Shown: piece after piece, positions 1 through 11,829 of the stretch
Layout: each line of letters starts with the position of its first letter
Position numbering within the stretch: the stretch's first letter is position 1
From: Chloroflexota bacterium
GTDB lineage: Bacteria; Chloroflexota; Dehalococcoidia; SM23-28-2; RBG-16-64-32
Direction of reading: 5' to 3'
DNA length: 60,708 bases
NCBI GenBank assembly: GCA_029262695.1
Contig: JAJCYV010000005.1
Span: 1-60,708 of the forward strand
Notes under the pieces: model-generated
Told to the model about the DNA's origin: nothing
What the model saw: only the letters and a program-made list of their open reading frames with translations
The model's database searches: none
Translations under genes and position numbers: made by a program

Positions 1-1
1 C

Positions 2-97
2 GAGATACGCAGGCGCGTCAAGGAGCGCATGGCGGAGGCGGCCAAGGACCAGGACTTCAAGCTGGCCGAACCGTTCCGCCGCATGGCCTGGCGCTAG
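2..97 (+). CDS. C-terminal end of an unidentified protein (partial)
   Basis: An open frame enters from the left edge and ends at TAG (95-97), three bases before the ccsA start. The visible 31 residues are highly charged (start EIRRRVKERMAEAAKDQDFK, end FRRMAWR). The position directly before a CcsA/ResC gene would suit ResB, its usual partner in system II cytochrome c assembly, but the fragment is too short to identify. The codon use (G or C in third positions) and the tight spacing make it a real gene end in the same operon. Confidence 0.55.
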   Translation, partial: EIRRRVKERMAEAAKDQDFKLAEPFRRMAWR

Positions 98-100
98 GCG

Positions 101-1099
101 ATGGAGTCGCTCGCCAGCACCACCCTCTACCTGGCGATCGCCGCCTGCGCCGTGGCGACGACGGCCTACTGGGCGCACACGCTCGGTCTCGGTCTCGTCG
201 TGCGCCGGCTGGCGACGCCGGCCGGCGAAGGCCCCGCCGTCGCCTCGATCGAGCGCGGAGACGCCAACGGCTGGGCGTCCAACGGAGCCGTCGGGCGCTT
301 CGCGACCTTCGCGACGTGGACCGCACTGGCGCTGCTGGCCGTCTCTCTCATCGCCCGCTGGCAGGCCGTTGATTACGCGCCGTGGTCGAACATGTACGAG
401 TTCACGATCGCCTTCGCGACGGCGATCGGCGGCTTCTACGCTGTCTTCGAGCACATCTACGTGCGTCGGGGTCAGGCTCTCAGTCTGACCCGCCAGGATT
501 CCGGGGGTCGGGCTCTCGGCCCGACACGGTCGCCGCGGGCGCTTGGCAGCGTTGCGCTGCCGGTCGTGCTTACCGGACTCGTCGTATCGGTTCTCTTCTT
601 TCCGTCGGACGTGCGGCCGCTGGTGCCGGCGCTGCAGAACACAGACCTGCTGGCGATACACGTCGCGGCGATGATCCTCGCCTACGCCGCGCTCAGCGTC
701 TCCTTCGCCTCAGGCGTGCTCTACCTCGCGCAAGCCTGGCCTGAGTCGGATGGAAGGCGCGCGCGCAACCGATTCGAACGCCTGCCCAGGGCAAAGCTTC
801 TTGACGAGATCAGCTACAAGAGCGTGATGGTGGGCTTTCCGCTGCTGGCGGGCGGCATCGCGCTGGGCGCGTACTGGGCGAACAGCGCCTGGGGCCGCTA
901 CTGGGGTTGGGACCCCAAGGAGACAGCCGCGCTCGCCACGCTGCTGGTCTACGGCGTCTACCTGCACATGCGCGGCCTGCGCAAGTGGTCGGGCGCGCGC
1001 TCGTCCGTCGTGCTCGTGATCGGCTTCGGGGCGGTGCTGTTCACGTACTTCGTCGTCAACCTCTGGGTCTCCGGCCTGCACAGCTACGCCGGCGTCTAG
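101..1099 (+). CDS. ccsA: Cytochrome c biogenesis protein CcsA/ResC (system II haem lyase subunit)
   Basis: A 332-residue polytopic membrane protein. The family signature for haem binding is clear near the C-terminus: the WWD-type motif appears as WGRYWGWDPKETAALATLL (about residues 265-283), followed by a conserved basic region and a last membrane helix ending in LHSY. Histidines flanking the motif (IHVAAM at about 188 and LHSY at the end) are the expected haem ligands. In system II, CcsA with ResB exports haem and attaches it to apocytochrome CXXCH motifs outside the membrane. This fits the c-type cytochrome domain encoded at 43738-44910. The start is ATG, three bases after the previous stop, which implies translational coupling. 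Confidence 0.93.
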   Translation: MESLASTTLYLAIAACAVATTAYWAHTLGLGLVVRRLATPAGEGPAVASIERGDANGWASNGAVGRFATFATWTALALLAVSLIARWQAVDYAPWSNMYEFTIAFATAIGGFYAVFEHIYVRRGQALSLTRQDSGGRALGPTRSPRALGSVALPVVLTGLVVSVLFFPSDVRPLVPALQNTDLLAIHVAAMILAYAALSVSFASGVLYLAQAWPESDGRRARNRFERLPRAKLLDEISYKSVMVGFPLLAGGIALGAYWANSAWGRYWGWDPKETAALATLLVYGVYLHMRGLRKWSGARSSVVLVIGFGAVLFTYFVVNLWVSGLHSYAGV

Positions 1100-1144
1100 A
1101 CCGGAACTTTTCGCACACCCCATCCGTCTGATCAACGTATCGCC

Positions 1145-1783
1145 ATGCGAAAACAGTTGCGCGCGCTGCTTGCGGCAATGGGTGTGGGGCTCACTGCCGT
1201 GCTGGTCGCGATCATGGCGATCGGCACGTCGCCAGGTGGACCGGGCGGCACCCTTGAGGCCGCGCAGGCGTCTTCACCGACGCCATCTCCCGTCGCTTTA
1301 CCGGCAGGGGTGACGTCGATAGGCGTAGAGTGCTACCGTGGCTCGTTGCCGGAGGATGTTCAGCCATCAGTCTGGGTGCCCCGCTACGAGCGCGTTGCGC
1401 TGGTGCAGGCCCATGCTGGCGAGTCCACTCTGGGACCGGAGCTGGAACCCTTCACGGGAACGATGCAGATATACACGACCGTCTCGGTGACGTTTGAGGA
1501 GTGGTTCAAGGGCGAGGGGCCGGAGGAAGGCGAAGTCTCCTTCTGGGGCGGTACCGTCGGCGACGTCAGCCAGACGACCGATTCCTGCAACGACATGCTC
1601 GCACCGGGCGACCAGGCGGTCGTCTTCATAAACCCGAACCGCGTGATGCCGGGCGAAGGCAGCCTCGACGTCGCCTACATCATCAGAGACGGCGTGGCCA
1701 GCAGTGTCATCGACCGCCGGTCCCTGCCTGCGGACGAACTGTTCGAGATGCTGCGCGAGGTCGCTGTCGCCCAGGCGCCCTAG
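1145..1783 (+). CDS. Secreted protein of unknown function
   Basis: A 212-residue protein with a basic N-terminus and one hydrophobic helix (about residues 7-27), then a Ser/Pro/Thr stretch (SSPTPSPVALP) typical of a linker after a signal peptide or anchor. The rest looks like a compact beta-rich domain with two cysteines (VECYRG and DSCNDM) that could form a disulfide outside the cell. I do not recognise the family. It lies 45 bases after ccsA on the same strand and faces the RCC1-dockerin gene tail to tail (13-base gap). Confidence 0.75.
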   Translation: MRKQLRALLAAMGVGLTAVLVAIMAIGTSPGGPGGTLEAAQASSPTPSPVALPAGVTSIGVECYRGSLPEDVQPSVWVPRYERVALVQAHAGESTLGPELEPFTGTMQIYTTVSVTFEEWFKGEGPEEGEVSFWGGTVGDVSQTTDSCNDMLAPGDQAVVFINPNRVMPGEGSLDVAYIIRDGVASSVIDRRSLPADELFEMLREVAVAQAP

Positions 1784-1796
1784 CCAGAGTTGTCGC

Positions 1797-3491
1797 CTAA
1801 AGCAGGATCGCCTCGCCGATCTCCGGGCAGCCCGCCTCCCTGGAGACTGACAGCCCCGCATCCTTGCGCAGGATCTTCAGCGGATCGACCGGGGTAATCG
1901 CCCCGTTGCAGTCCACGTCTCCGTACGCCACCGTGATCCCGTTGACCTGCACCTGCTGGTCGAGCGCGAGGCAGCCCGGCCCCTGCGAAAAGCTGAGGCC
2001 GGCGTCGAAGCGCAGTGCGCCGAGTGCATCGACCGGATCGAACCCTCCGGAGCAGTTGAGGTCGCCCCAGACGCGGGCCGCCGGGGGGACCGGGCTCGGC
2101 GTCGGTGTGCCGCCTCCGAGGCCGATGACGTCGACCGGAACATGCGCGTAGAAGGCGGAAGGGCTCCAGGTATCGTCGCCCGTGGCGCCGTGGAACTTGC
2201 TGCCCCAGCACTTGACGGCGCCGTCGGTGGTGATGGCGCAGCCGTGTTCGCCGCCGGTCGCAATAGCGCTGATGTCCGAGAGGCCCTGGGCGTCCATCGG
2301 CTTCGTGCTGCACTTGAAGCCGGTGTTGCATGTCTCCGGCCCGTCCTTGGTGCCGATGCTCATTTGGCTCTGGTTGTTGGCGCCCCAGCACTTGACGCCG
2401 CCGCCGCTGAGAACGGCGCAGACGGTGTCCGCGGCGCTCTCGTTCAAGTAGGTCACACCGGCGAGGTCAACGGTGTCGACCGGGCTGTCGCTGCAGGGGT
2501 CGTCGAAGAATCCCAGGCAGTTCTCCGGCCCGTCCGGTGAGCCCGTGCCGAGCTGGCCCCAGGCGTTGGCGCCGAAGCATTTGACCGTGTCCGTGTTCGT
2601 CAGCACGCACGTGTGGTTGGCGCCCGTCGAAACGTCTTTCAAGCTGGCCAGACCGGGGACGTTCACGGGTGTCGGGCTGCAGGCGCGGCCGCTGAAGCAG
2701 TTCTCGACCGGGCCTTCGTGCGTCCCGATGCCGAGCTGGCCCTTCCAGTTATTCCCCCAGCACTTCATCGCGCCGGTCAGCAACAGAGCGCAGGTGTGGG
2801 ATGCGCCGGCGCTAATCTTGTCGACTCCGGACGCAAGGCCTGCGACCTGCACGGGAGTGAGGCTGCAGCCGAGCGTGCCGCAGGTGTCGGGTCCGGTCTG
2901 GTCTCCGTCGCCGAGCTGCCCGTAAAAGTTCCCGCCCCAGCACATGACGCCGCCCGCGGCCGTGATCACGCAGCCATGCGATGAGCCGACGGTGATCGCA
3001 GTGGCGCCGGTGATCCCGCTGATATCCAGGGGTGTCGTGCTGCACGCCGTATCAAAGGTGGCAGGGCACGTCTCCGGGCCTTCGTCGTCGGCTCCCAACT
3101 GGCCCGAAGAGTTGGCGCCCCAGCACTTGACTCCGCCAAGATCTGTCAGCGCGCAGGTGAACCGCGACGCGGCCGCGATCGACTGGACGCCCGAACCCAG
3201 ACCGGAGACCGTCATCGCCGTCTTCGCGCACGGTACTTCAGTGCTGCCCTGGCCGCCGCAGATGTCCGGCCCGCCAATGACGCCGACGCCGATCTGGCCG
3301 TACGCGTTGCTGCCGAAGCACTGGGCCGCCCCGCCGCTCGTGACCACGCACGAGTGTTCGTTGCCTGTCGTCACGACTGCGGCGCCGTCGGCGCTGGCGT
3401 CCTGAGTCCACGCCGCGATCAAGACGGCGGCGAAAGCGGCGAATGCGAAGAAGAGTACGGTGCGAGTGAACGGGCGCGCGAGAGCTTGCAT
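1797..3491 (-). CDS. Secreted RCC1-repeat protein with C-terminal dockerin-like module
   Basis: A 564-residue protein. Residues 1-35 form a signal peptide (hydrophobic core FFAFAAFAAVLIAAW). Next come about seven RCC1-type blades of roughly 55-60 residues, each with a signature such as CFGSNAYGQIG, CWGANSSGQLG or CWGGNFYGQLG, predicting one seven-bladed beta-propeller. Each blade carries extra Cys pairs, consistent with disulfides. A Thr/Pro/Ser linker (GGGTPTPSPVPP) leads to a tail with two F-hand-like segments, GDLNCSGGFDPVDALGALR and [19 protein letters not shown]. Their D1, N/D3, S/N5 and D12 spacing resembles the calcium loops of dockerins. The start is ATG with a GGGGAGG ribosome site 6 bases upstream. 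Ligand and function are unknown; surface attachment through the tail is inferred. Confidence 0.88.
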   Translation of the reverse strand: MQALARPFTRTVLFFAFAAFAAVLIAAWTQDASADGAAVVTTGNEHSCVVTSGGAAQCFGSNAYGQIGVGVIGGPDICGGQGSTEVPCAKTAMTVSGLGSGVQSIAAASRFTCALTDLGGVKCWGANSSGQLGADDEGPETCPATFDTACSTTPLDISGITGATAITVGSSHGCVITAAGGVMCWGGNFYGQLGDGDQTGPDTCGTLGCSLTPVQVAGLASGVDKISAGASHTCALLLTGAMKCWGNNWKGQLGIGTHEGPVENCFSGRACSPTPVNVPGLASLKDVSTGANHTCVLTNTDTVKCFGANAWGQLGTGSPDGPENCLGFFDDPCSDSPVDTVDLAGVTYLNESAADTVCAVLSGGGVKCWGANNQSQMSIGTKDGPETCNTGFKCSTKPMDAQGLSDISAIATGGEHGCAITTDGAVKCWGSKFHGATGDDTWSPSAFYAHVPVDVIGLGGGTPTPSPVPPAARVWGDLNCSGGFDPVDALGALRFDAGLSFSQGPGCLALDQQVQVNGITVAYGDVDCNGAITPVDPLKILRKDAGLSVSREAGCPEIGEAILL

Positions 3492-3561
3492 GGTGGCCTC
3501 CCCGGTGAAGATGCGCCAAAATTAGCACTACGGGCGGCGGCCGGTCAACGAGCGATTTCGG

Positions 3562-3590
3562 TTGACACACGCCCCTCTGGTAGCTACCAT
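3562..3590 (+). promoter_or_regulatory. Promoter of the ribosomal protein operon
   Basis: A perfect TTGACA (3562-3567) is separated by 17 bases from TACCAT (3585-3590). Transcription should start near 3597, giving a leader of about 150 bases before rpsL. The leader has a small hairpin AAGC-TTTCG-GCTT followed by a T-run near 3688-3708 that could act in autoregulation, but this is weak. The same TTGACA/TACCAT pair heads the mtnA operon and trxA. Confidence 0.75.
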
Positions 3591-3745
3591 TTCTCTTTGG
3601 CGCCCGTATAGTGCGGGCGTGCGGCTGTTTCAACGGTCGGAAGACTTGGCCGTGCATAGGCTGTGGCGCTTGGCCAGGGCAGATGCGGCAAGCTTTCGGC
3701 TTTTTGTTTGCGCCGAGAGTAACGTCAGGAAGGGAAACGCGAGAA

Positions 3746-4162
3746 GTGCCAACAATCAACCAACTGGTGCGAAAAGGTCGGAAGAAGCTGACGAAGAAGA
3801 CAAAGGCGCCGGCCCTGCGTTTCCATTTCAACGCGCTCACAAACCGCATGATCCGCGGCAACGGCAGCCCGCAAAAGCGCGGCGTCTGCACCAACGTCCG
3901 CACGGTCACGCCCCGCAAGCCAAACTCGGCGCTGCGCAAGGTTGCCCGCGTGCGTCTGACGAACGGCATGGAGGTCACGGCCTACATCCCCGGCGAAGGC
4001 CACACGCTGCAGGAGCACTCCGTTGTGCTCATCCGCGGCGGCCGCGTCAAAGACCTTTCCGGAGTCCGCTACCACATCGTCCGCGGTGCGCTTGACGCCG
4101 GCGGCGTCCAGGGCCGAAAGCAGCAACGCAGCAAGTACGGCACCCGCAAGGACGCCGGGTAG
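3746..4162 (+). CDS. rpsL: 30S ribosomal protein S12
   Basis: A 138-residue S12, first gene of the operon. The GTG start is chosen because the conserved N-terminus [12 protein letters not shown] follows directly and AGGAAGGG lies 11 bases upstream; an open frame extends further upstream but covers only the leader. The decoding-centre segments [11 protein letters not shown] and the PGEGH loop are intact. The first has the wild-type lysine at the classic streptomycin-resistance position, and the tail RSKYGTRK is normal. It is followed after 17 bases by rpsG. Confidence 0.97.
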   Translation: MPTINQLVRKGRKKLTKKTKAPALRFHFNALTNRMIRGNGSPQKRGVCTNVRTVTPRKPNSALRKVARVRLTNGMEVTAYIPGEGHTLQEHSVVLIRGGRVKDLSGVRYHIVRGALDAGGVQGRKQQRSKYGTRKDAG

Positions 4163-4179
4163 GACCCGAGGACGAGAAG

Positions 4180-4650
4180 ATGCCGCGACGAGGAAAATCC
4201 CTTAAGCGCCCGACCACGCCAGACGCTAAGTTCAACAGCGTCCTGGTCCAGACGCTCATCAATAAGGTGATGTACGCCGGCAAGAAGAGCACTGCCGAGC
4301 GCATCGTCTACGAGGCGATGGACCAGATGGCCGAACGCACAAAAGAAGACCCGCGGCAGGTCGTCGAACAGGCGATCCGCAACACGATGCCGATTCTCGA
4401 GGTCCGTCCCCGCCGCGTCGGTGGTGCGACCTACCAGATCCCGCTGGAAGTCCGCCCGGCGCGCCAGGTCTCCCTGGCCATGCGCTGGCTCCTCACCGCC
4501 GCCCGCGCCCGCAGCGGCAGGCCGATGGCAGAGCGGCTCTCAGCAGAGTTGCTGGACGCCTACCGGGAGCAGGGCTCCGCAATCAAAAAGCGTGAAGACA
4601 CGCACCGCATGGCCGAAGCCAACAAGGCCTTCGTTCACTACAGGTGGTAG
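4180..4650 (+). CDS. rpsG: 30S ribosomal protein S7
   Basis: 156 residues, the usual length. It starts [20 protein letters not shown] and contains the conserved [10 protein letters not shown] and [16 protein letters not shown] segments that contact the 3' major domain of 16S rRNA, ending in AFVHYRW. S7 nucleates assembly of the 30S head. The order rpsL-rpsG-fusA is the classic str arrangement. Confidence 0.97.
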   Translation: MPRRGKSLKRPTTPDAKFNSVLVQTLINKVMYAGKKSTAERIVYEAMDQMAERTKEDPRQVVEQAIRNTMPILEVRPRRVGGATYQIPLEVRPARQVSLAMRWLLTAARARSGRPMAERLSAELLDAYREQGSAIKKREDTHRMAEANKAFVHYRW

Positions 4651-4709
4651 GGGCGGCAACAGGCGCGGCCAATGACAGTTAACTAAGCGAATCCTTCCAG
4701 GAAGTGCAA

Positions 4710-6803
<2,094 letters not shown>

Positions 6804-6806
6804 CAG

Positions 6807-7115
6807 ATGGCACGGCAGAAAATCAGGATTCGTCTCAAAGCGTTCGACCACCGCATACTGGATCAGTCTGCGGTGCTCATCGTCGAAGCGGCTGAGCGCA
6901 CAGGCGCCGCCGTGGCCGGTCCGATCCCGCTGCCCACTCACATCGAAAAGTACACCGTGATCCGCTCGCCGCACATCGATAAAGACTCGCGCGAGCAGTT
7001 CGAGACGCGGACGCACAAGCGAATCATCGACATCCTGGAGCCCTCTCCCAAGACAGTCGACGCCCTGATGCGGCTTCAGCTGCCGTCAGGCGTGGACATC
7101 GAGATCAAGCTATGA
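6807..7115 (+). CDS. rpsJ: 30S ribosomal protein S10 / NusE
   Basis: 102 residues, full length. The conserved [10 protein letters not shown] start, the long loop [14 protein letters not shown] and the end [11 protein letters not shown] are all present. It acts in the 30S head and, as NusE, in transcription antitermination. It begins the S10 block here but is only 3 bases behind fusA, so str and S10 are fused. Its stop overlaps the rplC start by 4 bases (ATGA). Confidence 0.97.
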   Translation: MARQKIRIRLKAFDHRILDQSAVLIVEAAERTGAAVAGPIPLPTHIEKYTVIRSPHIDKDSREQFETRTHKRIIDILEPSPKTVDALMRLQLPSGVDIEIKL

Positions 7116-7747
7116 GCGTTGAAGGAATACTGGGCCGCAAGATCGGCATGACGCAGGTATTCGAGGATGACGGCACGGCCGTCCCGGTCACCGTCATCGA
7201 TACAGCCTCCTGCACGATCGTCCAGGTTAAGACGAAGGAGAAGGACGGCTACGAGGCCGTCCAGCTCGGCTTTGGCGAGCGGAAGCACATCACGAAGCCG
7301 CTCCAGGGCCACATGAAGGACTTCGGCCAGTTCCAGGTGCTGCGTGAATTCGGCACCGACGACGTCAAGGCCGCAGAGGCCGGCGGCAAAGTTGGCTGCG
7401 ACATCTTCGAAGTCGGCGACCTCGTCGACGTATCGGGCACGACCAAGGGCAAGGGGTTCGCCGGCGTCGTGAAGCGCTGGGGCTTCCATGGTGGCCCCAA
7501 GACGCACGGCCAGTCCGACCGCCACCGCTCACCGGGCTCCATCGGCGCCGGCACTTCGCCGGGGCGCGTCATCAAAGGCCTCAAGATGGGCGGCCACATG
7601 GGCACGGGCGAGGCCACCACCAGGAACCTGAAGGTCGTTCGAGTCGACGCCGACAAGGGCGTACTCCTCGTCCGTGGCGCAGTGCCGGGCAACGAAGGCA
7701 TCGTCGTCCGCGTGCGCAAGTCGCCGGCAGGGAAGGCCAAGCGATGA
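7112..7747 (+). CDS. rplC: 50S ribosomal protein L3
   Basis: 211 residues. Starts [20 protein letters not shown] and contains the long extension [20 protein letters not shown] that reaches the peptidyl transferase centre, and the glycine-rich [21 protein letters not shown]3 is one of the two proteins that initiate 50S assembly. It overlaps both rpsJ and rplD by 4 bases, so the three are probably translationally coupled. Confidence 0.97.
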   Translation: MSVEGILGRKIGMTQVFEDDGTAVPVTVIDTASCTIVQVKTKEKDGYEAVQLGFGERKHITKPLQGHMKDFGQFQVLREFGTDDVKAAEAGGKVGCDIFEVGDLVDVSGTTKGKGFAGVVKRWGFHGGPKTHGQSDRHRSPGSIGAGTSPGRVIKGLKMGGHMGTGEATTRNLKVVRVDADKGVLLVRGAVPGNEGIVVRVRKSPAGKAKR

Positions 7748-8754
7748 AACTCGCCGTAATGAACGCCGAAGGTAAGGAGCTGCGAAAGCTCGACGTCGAT
7801 GACAGCGTCTTCGGCATCAAGCCGAACGGCACCGTCCTTCATCAGGCCTACGTCAGGCAGCGCAACAACCAGCGCGCCGGCACGGCGCAGACGAGGACGC
7901 GCGGCGAAGTCGTCGGCAGTACGCGAAAACTACACCGTCAGAAGGGCACCGGTCGCGCCCGCGCCGGCACCGCCGGCTCACCGACGCGCGTCGGTGGTGG
8001 CACCGCGTTCGGCCCGCGCGTCCGCGACTACAGCCAGGCGATGCCGAAGAAGATGCGTCGCCTCGCAATCCGCTCCGCGCTCTCGGGCAAGGCGGCCGAC
8101 GGCCAGCTCGTGGTCATCGACCAGCTCGCCTTTGAGACGCCGAAGACGAAAGAGATTTCTCGCATCCTGAGCAACGTCGGCATCGAGCGCTCGGCGCTCA
8201 TCGTCACCAGCGAGTCCGACCGCTCCGTGCTGGCAAGCACACGCAACCTGCTCAAGACGAAAGTACTTCCGGCGCGCTACCTCAACGTCGGCGATATGCT
8301 CAACCACCAGAGCCTTCTCATGACGGAGGACGCGGTCCGCATCGCCGAGTCGCTGTGGGCCGTCGCGGGCGCACCCAAAGTGGCCAAGAAGCCCGCCCGG
8401 CCCGCCCGCAAGAAGGCCGCCGCCCGGCCGAAGGCCGAGGCCAAGCCCGAAGCGAAGCCCGCGGCCAAGCCGGAAGCCGCAGCACCGGCAGCCGAGGCCG
8501 AGGCGACCGCCGAAGCACCGGCCGCGCCCAAGAAGCCCGCTCGCCGGACTCGCGCCGCCGCGAAGCCGAAGGACGAGGGCGCGGCCAAGAAGAAGACGGC
8601 CACCCGCCGCGCTCCGAAGGCCGCAGCGTCGACTGAGAACAAGCCGAAGCCGAAGCGAGCGACCCGCGCCAGGGCGAAGACAGCCGACGGCGAGGACAAG
8701 CCGAAGACAACCCGCCGCCGCACGACGAAGAAGACCGAAGAGAGCGAGGGCTAG
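7744..8754 (+). CDS. rplD: 50S ribosomal protein L4 with long basic C-terminal tail
   Basis: 336 residues against the usual 200-210. Residues 1-208 are a normal L4, with the tunnel loop around GSTRKLHRQKGTGRARAG and the C-terminal Rossmann-like half. From about residue 209 (near 8370) a 125-residue Ala/Lys/Pro/Arg tail follows (for example KKPARPARKKAAARPKAEAK), strongly basic and probably disordered. L4 lines the exit tunnel and, in some bacteria, represses its own operon. The tail keeps the operon codon bias and has no stop, so it is part of the protein and not a frame artefact. Confidence 0.96.
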   Translation: MKLAVMNAEGKELRKLDVDDSVFGIKPNGTVLHQAYVRQRNNQRAGTAQTRTRGEVVGSTRKLHRQKGTGRARAGTAGSPTRVGGGTAFGPRVRDYSQAMPKKMRRLAIRSALSGKAADGQLVVIDQLAFETPKTKEISRILSNVGIERSALIVTSESDRSVLASTRNLLKTKVLPARYLNVGDMLNHQSLLMTEDAVRIAESLWAVAGAPKVAKKPARPARKKAAARPKAEAKPEAKPAAKPEAAAPAAEAEATAEAPAAPKKPARRTRAAAKPKDEGAAKKKTATRRAPKAAASTENKPKPKRATRARAKTADGEDKPKTTRRRTTKKTEESEG

Positions 8755-8757
8755 GCC

Positions 8758-9057
8758 GTGTCAAAGGCACTGAACCCACTCGCCGTCCTCGTCCGGCCGC
8801 TCATCACGGAGAAGGCGACCCGCCTCGGCGGCGACAACAAGTACTGCTTCGAGGTGCGACGCGTCGCGAACAAGATTCAGATCAAGGAAGCCGTCGAAAA
8901 AGGCTTCGATGTGAAGGTGCTCAACGTCCACGTGATGAACATGAAGGGCAAGCCGAAGCGCGTGCGGGGCAACCGCATCAAGCGCTCCCCTACCTGGAAG
9001 AAGGCCGTCGTCACGCTGCACCCGGACGACAAGCTGGAGCTATTTGAGGGCGTATAG
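8758..9057 (+). CDS. rplW: 50S ribosomal protein L23
   Basis: 99 residues, GTG start three bases after rplD. The conserved [10 protein letters not shown] entry and the [19 protein letters not shown] core are clear, followed by the loop [21 protein letters not shown]23 sits at the tunnel exit and docks trigger factor and SRP. The end is typical ([10 protein letters not shown]). Confidence 0.96.
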   Translation: MSKALNPLAVLVRPLITEKATRLGGDNKYCFEVRRVANKIQIKEAVEKGFDVKVLNVHVMNMKGKPKRVRGNRIKRSPTWKKAVVTLHPDDKLELFEGV

Positions 9058-9059
9058 AG

Positions 9060-9893
9060 ATGGCCGTTAAGCAGTACAAGCCCACATCACCCGGCCGCCG
9101 CGGCGCGACCGGCTACACGTTCGAAGAGATCACGCGCAAGAAGCCTCAGAAGTCGCTCGTCGTTGGCCGCAAGCAGAATGCCGGCCGCAACAACCAGGGG
9201 CGCATCAGCGTTCGTCACCGCGGAGGCGGCCACAAGAGGCGTCTGCGCATCATCGACTTCAAGCGGGACAAGCACGGCATACCGGCGAAGGTCGCTTCTG
9301 TTGAGTACGACCCGAACCGCACGGCCCGCATCGCCCTCCTCCACTACGTCGACGGCGAGAAGCGTTACATCATCTGGCCGGCCGGCCTCGGAGTCGGCGA
9401 CATGGTGATGTCCGGGCCCGAGGCAGAGATCAAGACCGGGAACGCCCTGCCGCTGCGGAACATCCCGTCGGGCACGATCGTTCACAACCTGGAGTTGCAC
9501 AAAGGCAAGGGCGCGCAGCTCGTGCGCGGCGCCGGCGGTGCAGCACAATTACTGGCCCGCGACGAAGAGGACTACGCGCTTGTCCGGCTGCCGTCCGGCG
9601 AGGTCCGCCGCGTCCTGGCGGACTGCATGGCGACGATCGGCCAGGTGGGCAACGCTGAACACAGCCAGATCAAACTCGGCCGCGCGGGCCGCAGGCGGCT
9701 CATGGGCCGCCGGCCGCACGTCCGGGGCTCAGCCATGAACCCGCGAGACCATCCTCACGGCGGTGGCGAGGGCAAAGCGCCGATCGGCATGCCGGGGCCC
9801 AAGACGCCCTGGGGCAAGCCGACTCTGGGTGCGCGCACGCGCCGCCGCAAGGACACCAATAAGTACATCGTCAGGCGGAGGTATGACGTCTAA
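9060..9893 (+). CDS. rplB: 50S ribosomal protein L2
   Basis: 277 residues, normal length. It starts [19 protein letters not shown] and contains [18 protein letters not shown], plus the C-terminal region with the universally conserved histidine in [15 protein letters not shown]. That histidine is important for peptidyl transferase function. The final base of the stop is shared with the rpsS start (TAATG), a tight coupling. Confidence 0.97.
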   Translation: MAVKQYKPTSPGRRGATGYTFEEITRKKPQKSLVVGRKQNAGRNNQGRISVRHRGGGHKRRLRIIDFKRDKHGIPAKVASVEYDPNRTARIALLHYVDGEKRYIIWPAGLGVGDMVMSGPEAEIKTGNALPLRNIPSGTIVHNLELHKGKGAQLVRGAGGAAQLLARDEEDYALVRLPSGEVRRVLADCMATIGQVGNAEHSQIKLGRAGRRRLMGRRPHVRGSAMNPRDHPHGGGEGKAPIGMPGPKTPWGKPTLGARTRRRKDTNKYIVRRRYDV

Positions 9894-10183
9894 TGTCACG
9901 ATCGACGAAGAAGGGCCCCTACGCCGACCCCAAACTGACCACCAAGGTGCACGCGTTACAAGCGAGCGGGAGCAAAGAAGTGATCCGCACCTGGGCGCGC
10001 CGCTCCACGATCCTTCCGGAGATGGTCGGCATGACGATCGCCGTTCACGACGGCCGTCGCCACGTGCCCATCTTTATCACCGAGAACATGGTCGGCCATA
10101 AGCTGGGCGAGTTCGCGCCGACCCGTACCTTCCGCGGCCACACCGCCAGGAGCGCCGCCGCGACGCAGGTGAGGAAGATCTAG
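9893..10183 (+). CDS. rpsS: 30S ribosomal protein S19
   Basis: 96 residues. The N-terminus [19 protein letters not shown], the core [23 protein letters not shown] and the conserved [16 protein letters not shown] segment identify S19, a 30S head protein that contacts S13 and tRNA. Two bases separate it from rplV. Confidence 0.97.
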   Translation: MSRSTKKGPYADPKLTTKVHALQASGSKEVIRTWARRSTILPEMVGMTIAVHDGRRHVPIFITENMVGHKLGEFAPTRTFRGHTARSAAATQVRKI

Positions 10184-10185
10184 CG

Positions 10186-10527
10186 ATGGTCGCAGTACGT
10201 TCCTTCTCCCGCCGCGCGCCCGCCTCGCCGAAGAAGCTGAGGCTCATTCTGGACGAGGTCCGCGGCAAGCGCGTGGACGAGGCGATGTCCATCCTGCGAT
10301 TCATGGCGTCGCCACACTCCGAGTTGATCGCCAAGGCGGTGCGCTCGGCAGCTGCCAACGCTGAGAACAACTACGACATGGACCCGCGCCGTCTGCGTGT
10401 GATCGAGGCCTTCGCCGGCGACGCCGAAAAGCTGCGCCGGATGAGGCCGCGCGCCCGCGGCCGCGGCGATATCATCCGCAAACGCAGCGCCAACATAACC
10501 ATCATGGTGGAAGAAGAGGAGAACTAG
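10186..10527 (+). CDS. rplV: 50S ribosomal protein L22
   Basis: 113 residues. SPKKLRLILDEVRGKRVDEA and the beta-hairpin loop region RRMRPRARGRGDIIRKRSAN, which lines the exit tunnel constriction and is a macrolide-resistance site, are both normal. The stop directly precedes the rpsC start. Confidence 0.97.
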   Translation: MVAVRSFSRRAPASPKKLRLILDEVRGKRVDEAMSILRFMASPHSELIAKAVRSAAANAENNYDMDPRRLRVIEAFAGDAEKLRRMRPRARGRGDIIRKRSANITIMVEEEEN

Positions 10528-11427
10528 ATGGGACAGAAAGTTCACCCCAACGGCTTCCGCCTGGGCTATATCTACGACTGGAAGAGCAAGTGGTACGCGG
10601 ACAAGAACTACACCGAACTCCTCCACGAAGATCTGGGCATCCGCAAGAAGATCAAGGAGATGCTGCCGGACGCCGGGATCGCCCGCGTGGAGATTGAGCG
10701 CAACGCCAACCAGGTCACCGTGTCGATCAACACGGCGCGCCCCGGCATCGTCATCGGGCGTGGCGGCCAGCGCGTCGATGAGCTGCGCACGAACCTCGAA
10801 AAGCTGACCGGCCGCAAGCTGCGCGTCAACATCAGCGAAATCCGCGTGCCGGAGACCGAGGCGCCGCTCGTCGCCCGCGCCGTTGCCGAGCAGATCGAGC
10901 GTCGCGTCTCCCACCGCCGGGCGATCAAGCAGGCAGCCGGACGCGCCATGCAGCGCGGCGCACAGGGCGTGCGCATTCGCGTCGCCGGGCGCCTGGGCGG
11001 CGCGGACATGTCCCGCATCGACCAGGAACGGCAGGGCCGCGTGCCCCTGCACACCCTCAAGGCCGACGTCGACTACGGCACCTCAGAAGCGAGAACGACA
11101 CTGGGCCGCATCGGCGTCAAAGTCTGGATCTACAAGGGCGACAAGATCGCCGAAAAACGCGAACGCGCCCGCGCCGCCGCCCAGGCTGCCGCCGCCGAAG
11201 AGGCGGAGGCAGCCGAGGCCGACGCACCCGCCGCGGCCAAGGCTGAGGCTGAAGCGCCCACCGCCGAAGGCGCCGCAGAAACGCCTGCCGAGCCGGCCGC
11301 CGCAGAAGCGCCCGTTGAGCCGGCTGCTGCAGAAGCGCCCGCTGTGCCGGCTGCTGAGAAGGCGCCCGAAGCGGCTGCAGAACCCGCACCGGAAGCGAAG
11401 GCGGAGGAGAGCGATGCTTCAGCCTAA
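10528..11427 (+). CDS. rpsC: 30S ribosomal protein S3 with acidic Ala/Pro/Glu tail
   Basis: 299 residues against the usual 210-230. Residues 1-210 hold the S3 N-terminal domain, the KH domain with the [11 protein letters not shown] loop, and the C-terminal domain with [18 protein letters not shown]. From about residue 214 (near 11170) an 85-residue tail of Ala, Pro and Glu follows, with repeats such as AAEAPVEP and AAEAPAVP. S3 is part of the mRNA entry helicase. The last 14 bases overlap the rplP start in another frame. Confidence 0.96.
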   Translation: MGQKVHPNGFRLGYIYDWKSKWYADKNYTELLHEDLGIRKKIKEMLPDAGIARVEIERNANQVTVSINTARPGIVIGRGGQRVDELRTNLEKLTGRKLRVNISEIRVPETEAPLVARAVAEQIERRVSHRRAIKQAAGRAMQRGAQGVRIRVAGRLGGADMSRIDQERQGRVPLHTLKADVDYGTSEARTTLGRIGVKVWIYKGDKIAEKRERARAAAQAAAAEEAEAAEADAPAAAKAEAEAPTAEGAAETPAEPAAAEAPVEPAAAEAPAVPAAEKAPEAAAEPAPEAKAEESDASA

Positions 11428-11827
11428 ACGAACGAAGTACCGCAAGGCCCATCGCGGCCGCCGGCGCGGCATGGCCCAGACCGGCAACGCGATCGCGTTC
11501 GGTGACTTCGGCCTGCAGGCGCTGGGCGTCTGCTGGATGTCCAACCGTCAGATCGAGGCGGGCCGGCGTGCAATCACGCGCTACGTCAAGCGTGGCGGTA
11601 AGCTCTGGATACGCGTCTTCCCGGACAAGCCAATTACTAAGAAGCCGCTGGAAGTGCGGCAGGGCAGCGGTAAGGGCCCCGTCGAAGGCTGGGTCGCCGT
11701 CGTCAAGCCGGGCCGCGTAATCTACGAGATATCCGGCGTCAGCGAAGAGCTTGCGCGGGAGGCGATGAGGCTGGCGGCCCAGAAGCTGCCGATCAAGACC
11801 CGCTTCATCGGAAGGATGGAAATCTAA
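11414..11827 (+). CDS. rplP: 50S ribosomal protein L16
   Basis: 137 residues from the ATG at 11414, which overlaps the end of rpsC by 14 bases. This start gives the standard N-terminus [20 protein letters not shown]; the frame is open far upstream only because it runs alongside rpsC. The segment [20 protein letters not shown] and the end TRFIGRMEI are typical. L16 organises the A-site tRNA region of the 50S. Confidence 0.96.
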   Translation: MLQPKRTKYRKAHRGRRRGMAQTGNAIAFGDFGLQALGVCWMSNRQIEAGRRAITRYVKRGGKLWIRVFPDKPITKKPLEVRQGSGKGPVEGWVAVVKPGRVIYEISGVSEELAREAMRLAAQKLPIKTRFIGRMEI

Positions 11828-11829
11828 CA

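Noticed and set aside
3611..3745. N-terminal extension of S12 from an upstream GTG
   Set aside because: The extra 45 residues have no likeness to any S12, and the conserved [10 protein letters not shown] start has its own ribosome site and GTG.
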